The position numbers and the translations under genes are program-made. DNA of 64,000 bases from Gammaproteobacteria bacterium (lineage in GTDB: Bacteria > Pseudomonadota > Gammaproteobacteria > Steroidobacterales > Steroidobacteraceae): the NCBI GenBank assembly GCA_013289615.1, contig JABCZO010000020.1, positions 1 to 64,000 of the forward strand, written 5' to 3'. Within the stretch, counting starts at the first letter, position 1. Every line of letters starts with the position of its first letter. Shown one piece after another: positions 15,206 to 23,873 of the stretch. The notes below the pieces were generated by a model. That model had not been told where the DNA came from and made no database searches. It was given only the letters and a program-made list of their open reading frames with translations.

Positions 15206-15706
15206 ATGACAGCAGACCCGGCCACGCGCGTCAGCGCGCTGCGCATTGGCGTGATATCCGACACCCACGGGCTGCTGCGAGCGGAGGCTATCGCGTTCCT
15301 TCAGGGCTGTGATCACATCCTGCACGGCGGCGACATCGGCGGCCTGGAAATACTCGAGCAGCTGGCGGATCTGGCGCCGGTGTCCGCTGTGCGCGGCAAC
15401 AACGATACGCAGGCCTGGGCGGCATCACTGCCGCACACCCGGCTGCTGCAACTCGCGGCGGTCCGGATCCATGTCATCCACGATCTCGGCAAGCTTTCGA
15501 TCGACCCGTGCGCGGCTGCCGTGCAGATCATCGTTTCCGGTCACTCGCACCAGCCCTGCGTGCGCGAACGCGGCGGCGTCATCTACCTGAATCCGGGCAG
15601 CGCCGGACCGCGGCGATTCAAGCTGCCGATCAGCATTGCGGAAGTGCGGATCGCCGGAAGCGTCATCACGCCACGACTGGTGCAGCTGTGCACGCCGGCC
15701 CGTTAA
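15206..15706 (+). CDS. YfcE/MJ0936-type metallophosphoesterase
   Basis: A 166-residue calcineurin-like phosphoesterase. The dinuclear metal motifs are all visible: DTHG near residue 19, HGGD, the RGNND stretch, and GHSHQP. Members of this small family are Mn/Ni-dependent phosphodiesterases. It is cytoplasmic, with no signal peptide. It stands in a row of unrelated small plus-strand genes. Confidence 0.88.
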   Translation: MTADPATRVSALRIGVISDTHGLLRAEAIAFLQGCDHILHGGDIGGLEILEQLADLAPVSAVRGNNDTQAWAASLPHTRLLQLAAVRIHVIHDLGKLSIDPCAAAVQIIVSGHSHQPCVRERGGVIYLNPGSAGPRRFKLPISIAEVRIAGSVITPRLVQLCTPAR

Positions 15707-15751
15707 GGGGCAGATAACCGGCCGGGCAAAGATGCTACGATTGGAGCTGCT

Positions 15752-16102
15752 ATGACGAAGCTCCTGGTTCACCTGCTGGTCAGCGCGCTGCTGCTGTGGC
15801 TTGTCAGTCAGATCGTGCCGGGCATTCGTATCGTGAACTTCGGTAATGCGCTGCTGGCGGCACTGGTACTGGGCCTGGTGAATTTCCTGGTGCGCCCGAT
15901 CCTGATCATCGTGACCCTGCCGATAACCATTTTGACGTTGGGCCTGTTCCTGTTCGTGATCAATGCTCTGATGCTGATGCTGACCGGCGCAATCGTCCCC
16001 GGCTTCAAGGTCGACAGCTTTGGCGCCGCGCTCATTGGCGGCTTGCTCCTTGGACTGTTCAATCTGGCCGCCAGCGCGCTGCTTAACCGACCTGCCCACT
16101 GA
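15752..16102 (+). CDS. YvlD-like / phage-holin-family membrane protein
   Basis: A 116-residue, four-helix membrane protein of the PF04020 (phage holin 4-2, YvlD) group: conserved GNALLAALVLGLVNFLVRPI, then LTLPITILTLGLF, then a final glycine-rich helix. Despite the family name these are mostly chromosomal proteins of unknown role in the cell envelope, not lysis proteins. It starts at ATG 15752, 45 bp after the phosphoesterase. Confidence 0.85.
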   Translation: MTKLLVHLLVSALLLWLVSQIVPGIRIVNFGNALLAALVLGLVNFLVRPILIIVTLPITILTLGLFLFVINALMLMLTGAIVPGFKVDSFGAALIGGLLLGLFNLAASALLNRPAH

Positions 16103-16127
16103 GCATCGCTGCCTGACAGGGATTGCC

Positions 16128-16547
16128 GTGACCGAACGCCGCACCCATCGAGCCGCCGGCAGCTTCACGGCGTCGATCAAACCGCAGCAGAAACCTGACG
16201 TCGCTCCCGGCAGCAGCCTCGGCCGCCTGGCGCTCGACAAGCAGTTCCGGGGCGAGCTGGTGGCGAGCGGAAAAGGCGAAATGCTCACCGCCATGACGCA
16301 AACCGCGGGATCGGCCGGCTACGTTGCCATCGAGCGCGTATCCGGGGTGCTGCAGGGGCGCCGCGGCAGTTTTGTATTCCAGCACAGCGGCACCATGGCG
16401 CATGGCGAGCAACGGCTGTCGATAACGGTGGTGCCGGATTCGGGCGCGGACCAGCTGATCGGCATCGATGGCTCGTTCACGATCAAGATCGTAGACGGCG
16501 AGCATTTCTACGAGTTCGACTACTCGTTGCCTGCCGAGCCGCAATAA
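16128..16547 (+). CDS. DUF3224-domain protein
   Basis: A 139-residue protein with the compact beta-barrel pattern of DUF3224: GSFTASIKPQ, the RLALDKQFRGELVASGKGEM segment, Y.A.ERV.G.L.GR.GSFV.QHSGTM, and GELTGI-like GADQLIGIDGSFTIKI. The function of the family is unknown. The GTG at 16128 was chosen because the family begins near this point; upstream sequence in this frame lies in the previous gene. It is convergent with ybeD. Confidence 0.75.
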   Translation: MTERRTHRAAGSFTASIKPQQKPDVAPGSSLGRLALDKQFRGELVASGKGEMLTAMTQTAGSAGYVAIERVSGVLQGRRGSFVFQHSGTMAHGEQRLSITVVPDSGADQLIGIDGSFTIKIVDGEHFYEFDYSLPAEPQ

Positions 16548-16574
16548 GCGGCGCCCGGCGGCGCTTGCAGCTGC

Positions 16575-16844
16575 CTAGAGCACCAGCATCACCTGCGGGC
16601 ACAGCTTCAGGGCGGCGAACAGCTGCGCAATCTGATCCTGGCCGGTGGCGCGGATGACATAAGTAATCCCGAGGAAATTGCCCTGCGCCGAGGGGCGTTC
16701 CGTCACCGCAGCGAGGTCGAGCGGTCCGGCATGTCGCTCGACGATCGCATCGACGTGGCTGCGCACACCATCCTCGACTCGCACCATGACCTTGATCGGG
16801 TAGTCGCAGGGAAAGCTCACACGTTCCGGGGCGTCGCTGCTCAT
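16575..16844 (-). CDS. ybeD: YbeD-family (DUF493) regulatory-like protein
   Basis: An 89-residue ferredoxin-fold protein with the DUF493 pattern: FPCDYPIKVM near the start, the S.QGN...T..I.A strand and a hydrophobic C-terminal strand MLVL. I used the ATG 16844 because it gives the family's usual length of about 87; the frame extends to 16916. In relatives ybeD lies right after dacC or dat and before lipB. Here it is on the same strand as dat but about 22.7 kb away, and lipB is absent from the window. Confidence 0.83.
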   Translation of the reverse strand: MSSDAPERVSFPCDYPIKVMVRVEDGVRSHVDAIVERHAGPLDLAAVTERPSAQGNFLGITYVIRATGQDQIAQLFAALKLCPQVMLVL

Positions 16845-16959
16845 GGACAACAATATTGCACCGTCTCGGCCGGGCATGGCCAGCTTGAAATTCAAGTCCC
16901 TGTGATAAACTGTCATACGATTTGCATTGGTCGAATAGATCAGGAGAGCGTTTTTTTTT

Positions 16960-17292
16960 ATGGCGAAGATCTACGTGGGTAACCTGCCGTTTACAGCCAG
17001 CGAGGCCGACGTGCGCGCACTGTTCTCGCAGCATGGCAATGTCGATGCGGTATCGCTGCCGACGGATCGTGAGACCGGTCGGCCGCGAGGCTTTGGATTC
17101 GTCGAGATGAGCCAGGCCGATGCGGCGCGTGCGATCCAGGGTCTGAACGGTTTTTCGATGAACGGCCGTGCGTTGCGCGTCAATGAAGCCCAGGACAAGC
17201 CGCGCACCGGCGGCGGCGGCCGTCCGGGCGGCGCCGGCTTTCGTGGCAATGGCGGCAACAGCGACGGCGGCGGCGGTGGTGGTCGCTGGTAG
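16960..17292 (+). CDS. RRM RNA-binding protein with glycine-rich tail
   Basis: A 110-residue protein with one RNA-recognition motif: RNP2 IYVGNLPF near residue 4 and RNP1 RGFGFVEM near residue 46. The tail is rich in Gly and Arg (residues about 82-110). Bacterial homologues bind single-stranded RNA and are often stress- or cold-inducible. The leader is unusual: AGGAG at 16942-16946 is separated from the ATG by a run of nine T (16951-16959). It ends with a clear terminator at 17323-17347. Confidence 0.9.
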   Translation: MAKIYVGNLPFTASEADVRALFSQHGNVDAVSLPTDRETGRPRGFGFVEMSQADAARAIQGLNGFSMNGRALRVNEAQDKPRTGGGGRPGGAGFRGNGGNSDGGGGGGRW

Positions 17293-17322
17293 GCGCCGGT
17301 CGATTCGCTGACCGCGAACCAA

Positions 17323-17347
17323 GGCCCGGAACGATCCGGGCCTTTTT
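17323..17347 (+). terminator. Intrinsic terminator after the RRM gene
   Basis: GGCCCGG (17323-17329) pairs with CCGGGCC (17336-17342) around the loop AACGAT and is followed by TTTTT. It lies 31 bp after the stop of the RRM gene. Confidence 0.92.
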
Positions 17348-17409
17348 CGTTGGTCGCGCTATGCTGATGGCCAGCGCGGATCTTCCGCAACGACCGAGGA
17401 CCTTAAAGC

Positions 17410-18264
17410 ATGACTGCGCCGGGCAGCTCAACGCCATTTCCAGCGCGCATCGGACTTGGTACCTGGGAAATGGGCGTCTCGGCTGCGCAACGCAGCCGGG
17501 AAATTGCCGCGCTGACGCATGCGCTCGATATTGGCTACCGGTTGCTCGATACGGCCGAGATGTATGCCGACGGCGGCGCCGAGCGCATCATCGGCGGCGC
17601 GCTCCAGGCCTTTGGCGCCGCGCGGCGCGCGCAACTGTACATTGTCAGCAAGGTATTGCCGGGTAACGCCTCGCGCCGCGGCAGCGTGCGTGCCTGCGAG
17701 GCATCCATCGATCGCATGGGGTGCGATTACCTCGACCTGTATTTGCTGCATTGGCCGGGGAGGCACGCATTTACCGAGACCCTGCGCGGGTTCGAGCAGC
17801 TGTTGCGGCGCGGGTTGATTCGCCGTTTCGGCGTGAGCAACCTCGACATCGACGAATTGCAGGACTGGCTGCGGGCGCAGAACAGCCTCGGCCTGGCCGC
17901 GACCACGCACTGCAACCAGCTCTATTACTGCACCGAAGTGCGCGGCATCGAATTTCAGCTCCTGCCCTACCAGCGCGCGCATGCCATCGCGACCATGGCC
18001 TATTCGCCGCTGGGACGCGGCGCGCTGGTGCGGCATCCATTGCTGGTGCAACTCGGTCGCGAGCGCGGTGTGAGCGCGGCGCAGATTGCGCTCGCCTGGT
18101 GCCTGCGCGAGCCCGACGTTGTCGCGATACCAAAGTCAGTGGTGCCGGCGCGCATCGAGGAGAATCTGGCTGCGGCGCAACTGCGACTGGACCCCGCGGA
18201 GCTCGCGCGGATCGATCAGGCGTTTCCTCCGCCGCGCGCCAAGCGGCCGCTGGAGATGGTCTAG
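17410..18264 (+). CDS. Aldo/keto reductase
   Basis: A 284-residue NADPH-dependent aldo/keto reductase with a (beta/alpha)8 barrel. The catalytic tetrad is visible: Asp and Tyr in DTAEMY (about 48-53), Lys in VSKVLPG (about 80), and His in LLHWPG (about 116). NADPH contacts are suggested by IPKS near residue 240. The substrate is unknown. It lies 62 bp after the RRM terminator and starts at ATG 17410. Confidence 0.9.
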   Translation: MTAPGSSTPFPARIGLGTWEMGVSAAQRSREIAALTHALDIGYRLLDTAEMYADGGAERIIGGALQAFGAARRAQLYIVSKVLPGNASRRGSVRACEASIDRMGCDYLDLYLLHWPGRHAFTETLRGFEQLLRRGLIRRFGVSNLDIDELQDWLRAQNSLGLAATTHCNQLYYCTEVRGIEFQLLPYQRAHAIATMAYSPLGRGALVRHPLLVQLGRERGVSAAQIALAWCLREPDVVAIPKSVVPARIEENLAAAQLRLDPAELARIDQAFPPPRAKRPLEMV

Positions 18265-18316
18265 GCGCCTGCAAGTGTCGCACCGCACTCCCGTTCGATC
18301 GCGACGCCGTTGCGCC

Positions 18317-19522
18317 ATGATGCCCGGCCTGATCGCGAGCCTGGCACTGGGTGCGCTGACCGGTGAGGGGCGTGCGGCGCCGGCCATGGGAACGGCCTGC
18401 AGCTATCTGCTGCAGTCGATCGCCGCGCAACCGGCCGGTGCGGTATTGCTGGCCAGCTACCCGAGCGAGCGCAGCGGAGTTCTGAGCAAAGCGGCCTTTA
18501 CCTACGACAATGCGGTAGCGGCGATTGCCCTGGTAGGTTGTGGGCAAGTCACCCAGGCTCGACGCATCGGCGACGCGTTGTTGCTGGCACTCGATCACGA
18601 TCGCTACTGGCACGATGGCCGTCTGCGCAATGGCTATGCTGCGGGGGCGATCGGCGCCGCGCCGCTCAGGCTGGCAGGCTGGTGGGATCTGAAATCACAG
18701 CGCTGGCTCGAAGACGGCTACCAGGCCGGGACCGATAGCGGCAACATGGCGTGGGCAATGCTCGCGCTGCTGACATTGAACGCGGCCGGCGGCGAGCTAC
18801 GCTATCGCGACGGTGCGTTGCGACTGGCGCGCTGGCTGGAAGGCACGCTCGACGCGCGCGGCGCCGGGGGATTCATTGGCGGCTACCTCGGCGATGAACC
18901 CGCACCGCAGCGCCAGCGCTGGAAATCCACCGAGCACAACACCGATCTGGCGGCGGCGTTCGGACTGCTCGGGCGCGTGACCGGCGATGCTCACTGGCAG
19001 CAGCGCGCCGCAGTCGCGGCCAAATTTGTCGATGCCATGTGGAGCTCCGGTTGCAGCTGCTTCGCGGTCGGCACTGCCGAGGACGGGGAGACGGCCAATC
19101 CACTGCTGGCACTGGACGCCCAGGTCTGGCCGCTGATGGCATTGCCCGGAATGCTGGAAAAGCACGCGGTGGTACTGCATACCATCGACACCAGACTGCG
19201 CTTCGCCAGCGGCTATACCTATGGTGAGGCCGGCGGCGGCCCGTGGATCGAAGGCACCGCGCAGGTGGCCGTGCTGCTGGATCTGCTGCACCGGCAGGCG
19301 CAGGCACGGGCGCTTCGCGCCGCGATCAATGCTCAGCGCACCCCGAACGGCGGTTACTACGCGAGTGCAACGGCGGTCACGCCCACCGGCTTCATGCTGC
19401 CCACCGATCCGTCCGCACCGCGGGTTTATTTCCATCTCGAGCCTCCGGGTGCGGCGGCGTGGGCAGCGCTGGCGGATACCGGCTACAACCCGTTTACGGG
19501 CGGTCGTAGCCTGCCGCCGTGA
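18317..19522 (+). CDS. Secreted alpha/alpha-toroid protein, glycosidase-like
   Basis: A 401-residue protein with a short signal-like start (MMPGLIASLALGALTGEGRAAPA). The mature part is a series of helix pairs with conserved aromatic and acidic residues (TYDNAVAAIAL, DSGNMAWAMLAL, WKSTEHNTDLAAAFGLL, GPWIEGTAQVAVLLDLL), as in six-hairpin glycosidase-like toroids. The candidate acidic residues and the overall helix pattern suggest a carbohydrate or glycan enzyme, but the family is not certain. An in-frame extension back to 18086 overlaps the aldo/keto reductase gene and was discarded. Confidence 0.75.
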   Translation: MMPGLIASLALGALTGEGRAAPAMGTACSYLLQSIAAQPAGAVLLASYPSERSGVLSKAAFTYDNAVAAIALVGCGQVTQARRIGDALLLALDHDRYWHDGRLRNGYAAGAIGAAPLRLAGWWDLKSQRWLEDGYQAGTDSGNMAWAMLALLTLNAAGGELRYRDGALRLARWLEGTLDARGAGGFIGGYLGDEPAPQRQRWKSTEHNTDLAAAFGLLGRVTGDAHWQQRAAVAAKFVDAMWSSGCSCFAVGTAEDGETANPLLALDAQVWPLMALPGMLEKHAVVLHTIDTRLRFASGYTYGEAGGGPWIEGTAQVAVLLDLLHRQAQARALRAAINAQRTPNGGYYASATAVTPTGFMLPTDPSAPRVYFHLEPPGAAAWAALADTGYNPFTGGRSLPP

Positions 19523-19585
19523 CAGGTAGAATTGCATTCGTCGGAGCGCGCCGCATGGCTAACCCCTAACGACAGGAGCGGGGGA

Positions 19586-20422
19586 TTGAAAGCGTTGGTG
19601 AGTACCGAGTGGCTGGCGGCACAATTGGAGTCGAACGATCTGGTCGTGTTCGATGCCAGCTGGAATATGCCCGCGGAGGGACGCGACGCCCGGGCGCAAT
19701 ACCGGCTCGGCCATATTCCCGGCGCGCGGTTTTTCGACATCGACGCGATCGCCGATACCGAGTCGGCGCTGCCGCACATGGCGCCCACCGCTGCCCGGTT
19801 CGAGCGCATGATCGGAGCACTCGGCGTGTCTTGCGACAGCCGCGTGGTGTTCTACGATCAGAAGGGCATATTTTCGTCGGCGCGCGGCTGGTGGCTGATG
19901 CGCCTGTTCGGCCATGAGCGCTGCGCGGTGCTCGACGGCGGCCTGCCGAAGTGGCGCCGTGAAGGCCGGAGCCTGGAGAGCGGCGAGGGGCCCACGCCGG
20001 CGGTTGCGGTGTATCGCGCCAGCCTGAATGCGCGCCATCTGCGCGGCCTGGGCGATGTACTGGCGAACCTGCAGAACCGGCACGAGATTGTGCTCGATGC
20101 ACGTTCGGCCGATCGCTTTCATGCGCGCGTGCCCGAGCCACGGGCGGGACTGCGCGCCGGGCACGTGCCCGGCAGCCGCAGCCTGCCCTTTACGGATCTG
20201 TTGGCTAGCGATCAGACCCTGCTGCCGCGGGCGCAGCTGCGGGCGCTGTTCGAGGCGCGCGGCGTCGGGGACAGCACTGCCGTCGTCACCAGCTGCGGCT
20301 CCGGACTCACCGCGGCGGTGCTGAATCTCGGACTTGAAGTCGCGGGCCTGCCGATGGGCGCGCTCTACGACGGTTCGTGGAGCGAATGGGGCGGGCGCCC
20401 GGAAACGCCGGTTGAAACCTGA
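19586..20422 (+). CDS. sseA: 3-mercaptopyruvate/thiosulfate sulfurtransferase
   Basis: A 278-residue protein with two rhodanese domains. The second holds the active-site loop CGSGLTA, where Cys carries the persulfide; the CG[S/T]G[V/L]T form is typical of mercaptopyruvate sulfurtransferases. The first domain is inactive, as usual. I set the start at TTG 19586 because AGGAG lies at 19574-19578 with a 7-bp spacing; a GTG 12 bp later is an alternative. It transfers sulfur to thiols or cyanide in the cytoplasm. Confidence 0.85.
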   Translation: MKALVSTEWLAAQLESNDLVVFDASWNMPAEGRDARAQYRLGHIPGARFFDIDAIADTESALPHMAPTAARFERMIGALGVSCDSRVVFYDQKGIFSSARGWWLMRLFGHERCAVLDGGLPKWRREGRSLESGEGPTPAVAVYRASLNARHLRGLGDVLANLQNRHEIVLDARSADRFHARVPEPRAGLRAGHVPGSRSLPFTDLLASDQTLLPRAQLRALFEARGVGDSTAVVTSCGSGLTAAVLNLGLEVAGLPMGALYDGSWSEWGGRPETPVET

Positions 20423-20434
20423 CCTCGCACAGAC

Positions 20435-20971
20435 ATGGATCCAGATTCACCATCGGTCGACGCTGCCGACCGGGCTGAGAAGCCTGGCCAATTCGACGGC
20501 TTGCGCCTCATTGCGCTGTTCAAATTCGGCAAGGCGCTGTTACTGATTGCAACCAGCTACGGGGTACACAAGTTGCTGAATGCGGCACTGGTGGAGCGCC
20601 TGTACACCTGGTCGGCCGCTCTGACCGATGACCGCTTTGAGCGCAAGCTACTGATGCGGGCGCTGACCTGGGTCGAGGGCCTGGGCGCAAAGAAGATCCA
20701 GATATTTCTTGCGGTGACCATCGCCTATACCGCAGTGGTGCTGGCCGAAGGATTCGGCCTGTGGCTGCGTCGCGCCTGGGCGGAATGGCTGACCGTGATC
20801 GCGACCAGCTCGCTGATTCCATTCGAGCTCTGGGAACTGATCATGCGCCCGCCGGGGCGCCGTCTGGCGATCGGCCTGACCTTGGTGCTGAACCTGGTAA
20901 TCGTCTGGTATCTGGCACGATTGCTGCGCGCAAGCATCGTGCAGCACCAGCAACAGGATCCGAGCGCGTGA
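20435..20971 (+). CDS. DUF2127 membrane protein
   Basis: A 178-residue protein with about four hydrophobic segments. The DUF2127 pattern is visible: LRLIALFKFGKALLLI at the start, YTAVVLAEGFGLWLRRAWAEWLTVIATS in the middle, and PFELWEL. The function of the family is unknown. It starts 12 bp after the sulfurtransferase, so it is probably co-transcribed. Confidence 0.82.
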   Translation: MDPDSPSVDAADRAEKPGQFDGLRLIALFKFGKALLLIATSYGVHKLLNAALVERLYTWSAALTDDRFERKLLMRALTWVEGLGAKKIQIFLAVTIAYTAVVLAEGFGLWLRRAWAEWLTVIATSSLIPFELWELIMRPPGRRLAIGLTLVLNLVIVWYLARLLRASIVQHQQQDPSA

Positions 20972-21008
20972 TACCCGGGAACTGTCGACCCTTGCGGAGA
21001 GTGAGCCC

Positions 21009-21413
21009 ATGACAGCGATGATCCGCCATACCGGGGGCTGCCACTGCGGCCGCGTTCGGTTCGAAGTCCAGGCGCCCGCGCAGATCGAGGTGTCGGACTG
21101 CAACTGCTCGATCTGCGCCAAGTCGGGCTACCTGCACCTGACGGTGCCGCAGTCGCGCTTCCGGCTGCTGTCGGGCAGCGACAGCCTGAGCAGCTATCAA
21201 TTCAACACCGGCACTGCCAAGCACCTGTTCTGCTCCATCTGCGGTGTCAAGTCCTTCTACGTGCCGCGCTCGCATCCGGACGGCTACAGCGTCAACGCGC
21301 GCTGCCTGGATGAAGGCACCGTGACCGGCATGCGCGTCGAACACATAGACGGCAAGAATTGGGAGCGACAGTTTCCGCAAGGCCGGGGCCGCCCGTTCGA
21401 GGGGCTGGGCTGA
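21009..21413 (+). CDS. GFA-family zinc protein
   Basis: A 134-residue GFA/CENP-V-domain protein with GGCHCG, CNCSICAKSG and FCSICGVKSFYVPRSHP, so all zinc ligands are in place. It is a second member of the family in the window (the other is at 12807). Homologues closest to this type are often listed as aldehyde-activating proteins, without firm biochemistry. It starts at ATG 21009, 37 bp after the DUF2127 gene. Confidence 0.87.
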   Translation: MTAMIRHTGGCHCGRVRFEVQAPAQIEVSDCNCSICAKSGYLHLTVPQSRFRLLSGSDSLSSYQFNTGTAKHLFCSICGVKSFYVPRSHPDGYSVNARCLDEGTVTGMRVEHIDGKNWERQFPQGRGRPFEGLG

Positions 21414-21536
21414 TCGGCCCGCCGCCGGCGACGGCGGCCGTTACTGGCTGCGGGGGTATCTGTATACTTTGGCGCAACTGCCGCCTCGCGAACGCGAGCT
21501 GTACGGCGGACGCTCCCGACTTTCGAGGCCACCGTA

Positions 21537-22394
21537 TTGAAGCGTACAGTCAAGTCGCAAACTTCGGCAGAAGCGAGCGCTGGCGTTTCAAGACGGGCCT
21601 CGGACCGGCAATCGCAGTTCGCGGGCGACCCGCTGTTCAACCGCTCGGCGGAAAAGGCATTTGCCATACTCGGTTCCTTCAGCGCCGAGCGACGCACACT
21701 GAACCTGGCGGAGATTGCCGCGGCTGTCGGCATGACCAAGAGTTCGGCGCAGCGCTGCACGCACACACTCGAGCGACTGGGTTATCTGAAGCGCGAGACA
21801 CGCGGCGGTCGCTGGGTGCTGGCACCACGGGTACTGGGCATTGCGCACGCCTATTTTGCCAGCCACCCGCTGATCGAGAACGCGACCACGCACCTGATCG
21901 ATCTGAACCAGGCCTGCGGCGAGTCGGTGAATCTGTCGGAGCCCGACGCCAGCGACATGGTGTTCATCGCGCGCTTCCCCAGCCATAAGCGATTCTTTAT
22001 ACACATGCCGATCGGCCGCCGGCTGCCGATGTACTGCACGGCTTCCGGACGCGCCTACCTGTCGGCGTTACCACAGGCCGAGACCCGGCGAATACTGCGC
22101 GCCTCGACGCTGCGGTCGCTGACGCCGCATACCATCACCGATCCGACGCGGATCCTCAAACTGATCGCGGCTGCCCGCAAAATCGGCTATGCCTGGTCCG
22201 ACCAGGAGTGCTACCGCGGAGATCTCAGCATCGCTGCGGCGGTGCTGGGCGATGACGGCCGTCCGGTCGCCGCGATCAATATTTCCGGGCCCACCAGTCG
22301 ATGGACGCTCGATGACTTGCGGGCCAAGCTGTCGCCGTTGCTGCTCGAGACCGCGCGTGCGGTGTCGGGCGGGGAATCGCGGCTGCGCCACTGA
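21537..22394 (+). CDS. IclR-family transcriptional regulator
   Basis: A 285-residue regulator. Its N-terminal winged helix-turn-helix shows AFAILGSFSAERRTLNLAEIAAAVGMTKSSAQRCTHTLERLGYL, here split by ordinary spacing, and the C-terminal GAF-like effector domain runs from about residue 110 with YCTASGRAYLSALP and the final INISGP segment. The first 30 residues form a basic, unstructured extension. The start is a TTG at 21537. It lies directly upstream of the permease operon, whose leader holds the site shared with the TonB receptor and amine-oxidase promoters, so it is the best candidate regulator of the amine cluster. Confidence 0.88.
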   Translation: MKRTVKSQTSAEASAGVSRRASDRQSQFAGDPLFNRSAEKAFAILGSFSAERRTLNLAEIAAAVGMTKSSAQRCTHTLERLGYLKRETRGGRWVLAPRVLGIAHAYFASHPLIENATTHLIDLNQACGESVNLSEPDASDMVFIARFPSHKRFFIHMPIGRRLPMYCTASGRAYLSALPQAETRRILRASTLRSLTPHTITDPTRILKLIAAARKIGYAWSDQECYRGDLSIAAAVLGDDGRPVAAINISGPTSRWTLDDLRAKLSPLLLETARAVSGGESRLRH

Positions 22395-22443
22395 ATAGGC
22401 GTCCTTGACGGCCGGCATTTGGCTGACCTACTGTGGTCGAAAA

Positions 22444-22470
22444 CATCGATTCAACGATATCGATTACCGA
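22444..22470. promoter_or_regulatory. Operator candidate A, before the permease operon
   Basis: The stretch ATCGATTCAACGATATCGAT, extended by TACCGA, holds two ATCGAT copies. Positions 22457-22470 match the shared 14-mer TTATCGATTATCGA at 12 of 14 bases. A possible promoter lies just upstream (TTGACG at 22405-22410, TACTGT at 22429-22434), so this site would fall at the transcription start. The exact role is inferred. Confidence 0.5.
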
Positions 22471-22495
22471 TCCATAGGCCGTATCGGAGGTAGCT

Positions 22496-23860
22496 TTGTC
22501 TCAGCAGCTCAGTCGATCGCTGCGGCCGCGCCACGTCGCGATGATCTCGATTGGCGGCATCATCGGCGCCGGGCTGTTCGTGGGCAGCAGCGTCGCCATC
22601 GCCGCAACCGGCCCGGCGGCCGTATTGAGCTACCTGCTGACGGGCGTACTGGTACTGCTGGTGATGCGCATGCTGGGGGAGATGGCGGTGGCACTGCCGA
22701 CCACCAGCTCGTTCACCGAGTTCGCCCGCGTTGGACTGGGACCCTGGGCCGGTTTCACCTGCGGCTGGCTCTACTGGTATTTCTGGATCATCGTGGTGCC
22801 GGTGGAGGCGATTGCCGGCGCCAATATCCTGCACCAGTGGCTGCCGCTGCCGACCTGGCAACTCGGTGTCGGATTGATGGCTGTCATGACGGCGGTGAAT
22901 CTGATGTCGGCGCGCTCGTACGCCGAGTTCGAATTCTGGTTCGCATCGATCAAGGTCGCGGCGATCATCGTTTTTATCACGCTCACCGCCGCTTACGTGT
23001 TCGGGTGGACGTCGCCGCAAGGCTCGACATTTGGCAATCTTACTCGCTACGGTGGCTTCATGCCGAGCGGACCGATATCGGTGCTGGCGACCGCGGTCAC
23101 GGTGTTGTTTGCGCTGACCGGCGCTGAGATCGCCACGGTTGCCGCGGCCGAGTCGGCCGAACCGGCACGCGCGGTGGCAAGACTGACCACCTCGGTGATA
23201 GTGCGCATTCTGGTGTTCTACGTGCTTTCCATCTCCCTGATCGTGGCGGCAGTTCCGTGGACCTTGGTGCGCGCCGGCGAATCGCCATTCACGCTGGCGC
23301 TGAGCACCATGCATTTCGGCTGGGCCAGTACCGCGATGAGTGCGGTTATCCTGACGGCCGTGCTGTCGTGTCTGAACTCGGCATTCTATGTCTGCTCGCG
23401 CGTGCTGTTCCTGCTGGCGGCGAGCGGCGACGCGCCGCAATGGCTGGTTCAGGTGAACGCGCGCCATGTGCCCACACGATCCGTATGGATCGGAGCACTC
23501 GCCGGCATCATCGGTATTCTCTCGGCGACGTGGTCACCGCACCGGGTGTTCGCATTCCTGCAGAATGCTTCCGGGGCGCTGATGGTTTTCATCTATATCC
23601 TCATTGCGCTGGCTCAGATCCAGCTGCGCCGCGAGCGCGAGCGGCGCGGCGATCCGCAGCCGGCGCTGCTGATGTGGCTGTTTCCGTGGGCCAGCTATGC
23701 GGCGGTCGCCGGTTTTACCGCCGTCGTGGTGGCGATGGCTGTGACCCCCGGCCAGCAGCAGGATCTGTACTTCAGCCTCATCACGCTGATAGTCGTGTTC
23801 CTGGCGTACGCTTTGCTGCGCCGACGTCGGATCGGCCGGCCAGCCACGGTCGTGCCGTGA
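22496..23860 (+). CDS. APC-family amino acid permease
   Basis: A 454-residue, 12-helix amino acid permease of the GabP/AnsP/LysP-like branch. The first helix shows the family motif SIGGIIGAGLFVGSS, and the conserved acidic GEMAVALPTTSSF follows helix 2. The start is TTG 22496, preceded by GGAGG at 22486-22490. It is the first gene after the IclR regulator and is followed 13 bp later by the molybdenum hydroxylase subunit, so it probably takes up an amino acid or amine catabolised by the cluster. Confidence 0.9.
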   Translation: MSQQLSRSLRPRHVAMISIGGIIGAGLFVGSSVAIAATGPAAVLSYLLTGVLVLLVMRMLGEMAVALPTTSSFTEFARVGLGPWAGFTCGWLYWYFWIIVVPVEAIAGANILHQWLPLPTWQLGVGLMAVMTAVNLMSARSYAEFEFWFASIKVAAIIVFITLTAAYVFGWTSPQGSTFGNLTRYGGFMPSGPISVLATAVTVLFALTGAEIATVAAAESAEPARAVARLTTSVIVRILVFYVLSISLIVAAVPWTLVRAGESPFTLALSTMHFGWASTAMSAVILTAVLSCLNSAFYVCSRVLFLLAASGDAPQWLVQVNARHVPTRSVWIGALAGIIGILSATWSPHRVFAFLQNASGALMVFIYILIALAQIQLRRERERRGDPQPALLMWLFPWASYAAVAGFTAVVVAMAVTPGQQQDLYFSLITLIVVFLAYALLRRRRIGRPATVVP

Positions 23861-23873
23861 TGAGTTTGCCCTC

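Noticed and set aside
15752-16102. Phage lysis holin
   Set aside because: The family name suggests a holin, but this group is mostly chromosomal (YvlD-like), and there is no lysin or other phage gene beside it.
22451-23467. Minus-strand frame of 338 codons opposite the amino acid permease
   Set aside because: It is an Arg/His/Gln-rich antisense shadow of a membrane transporter gene.
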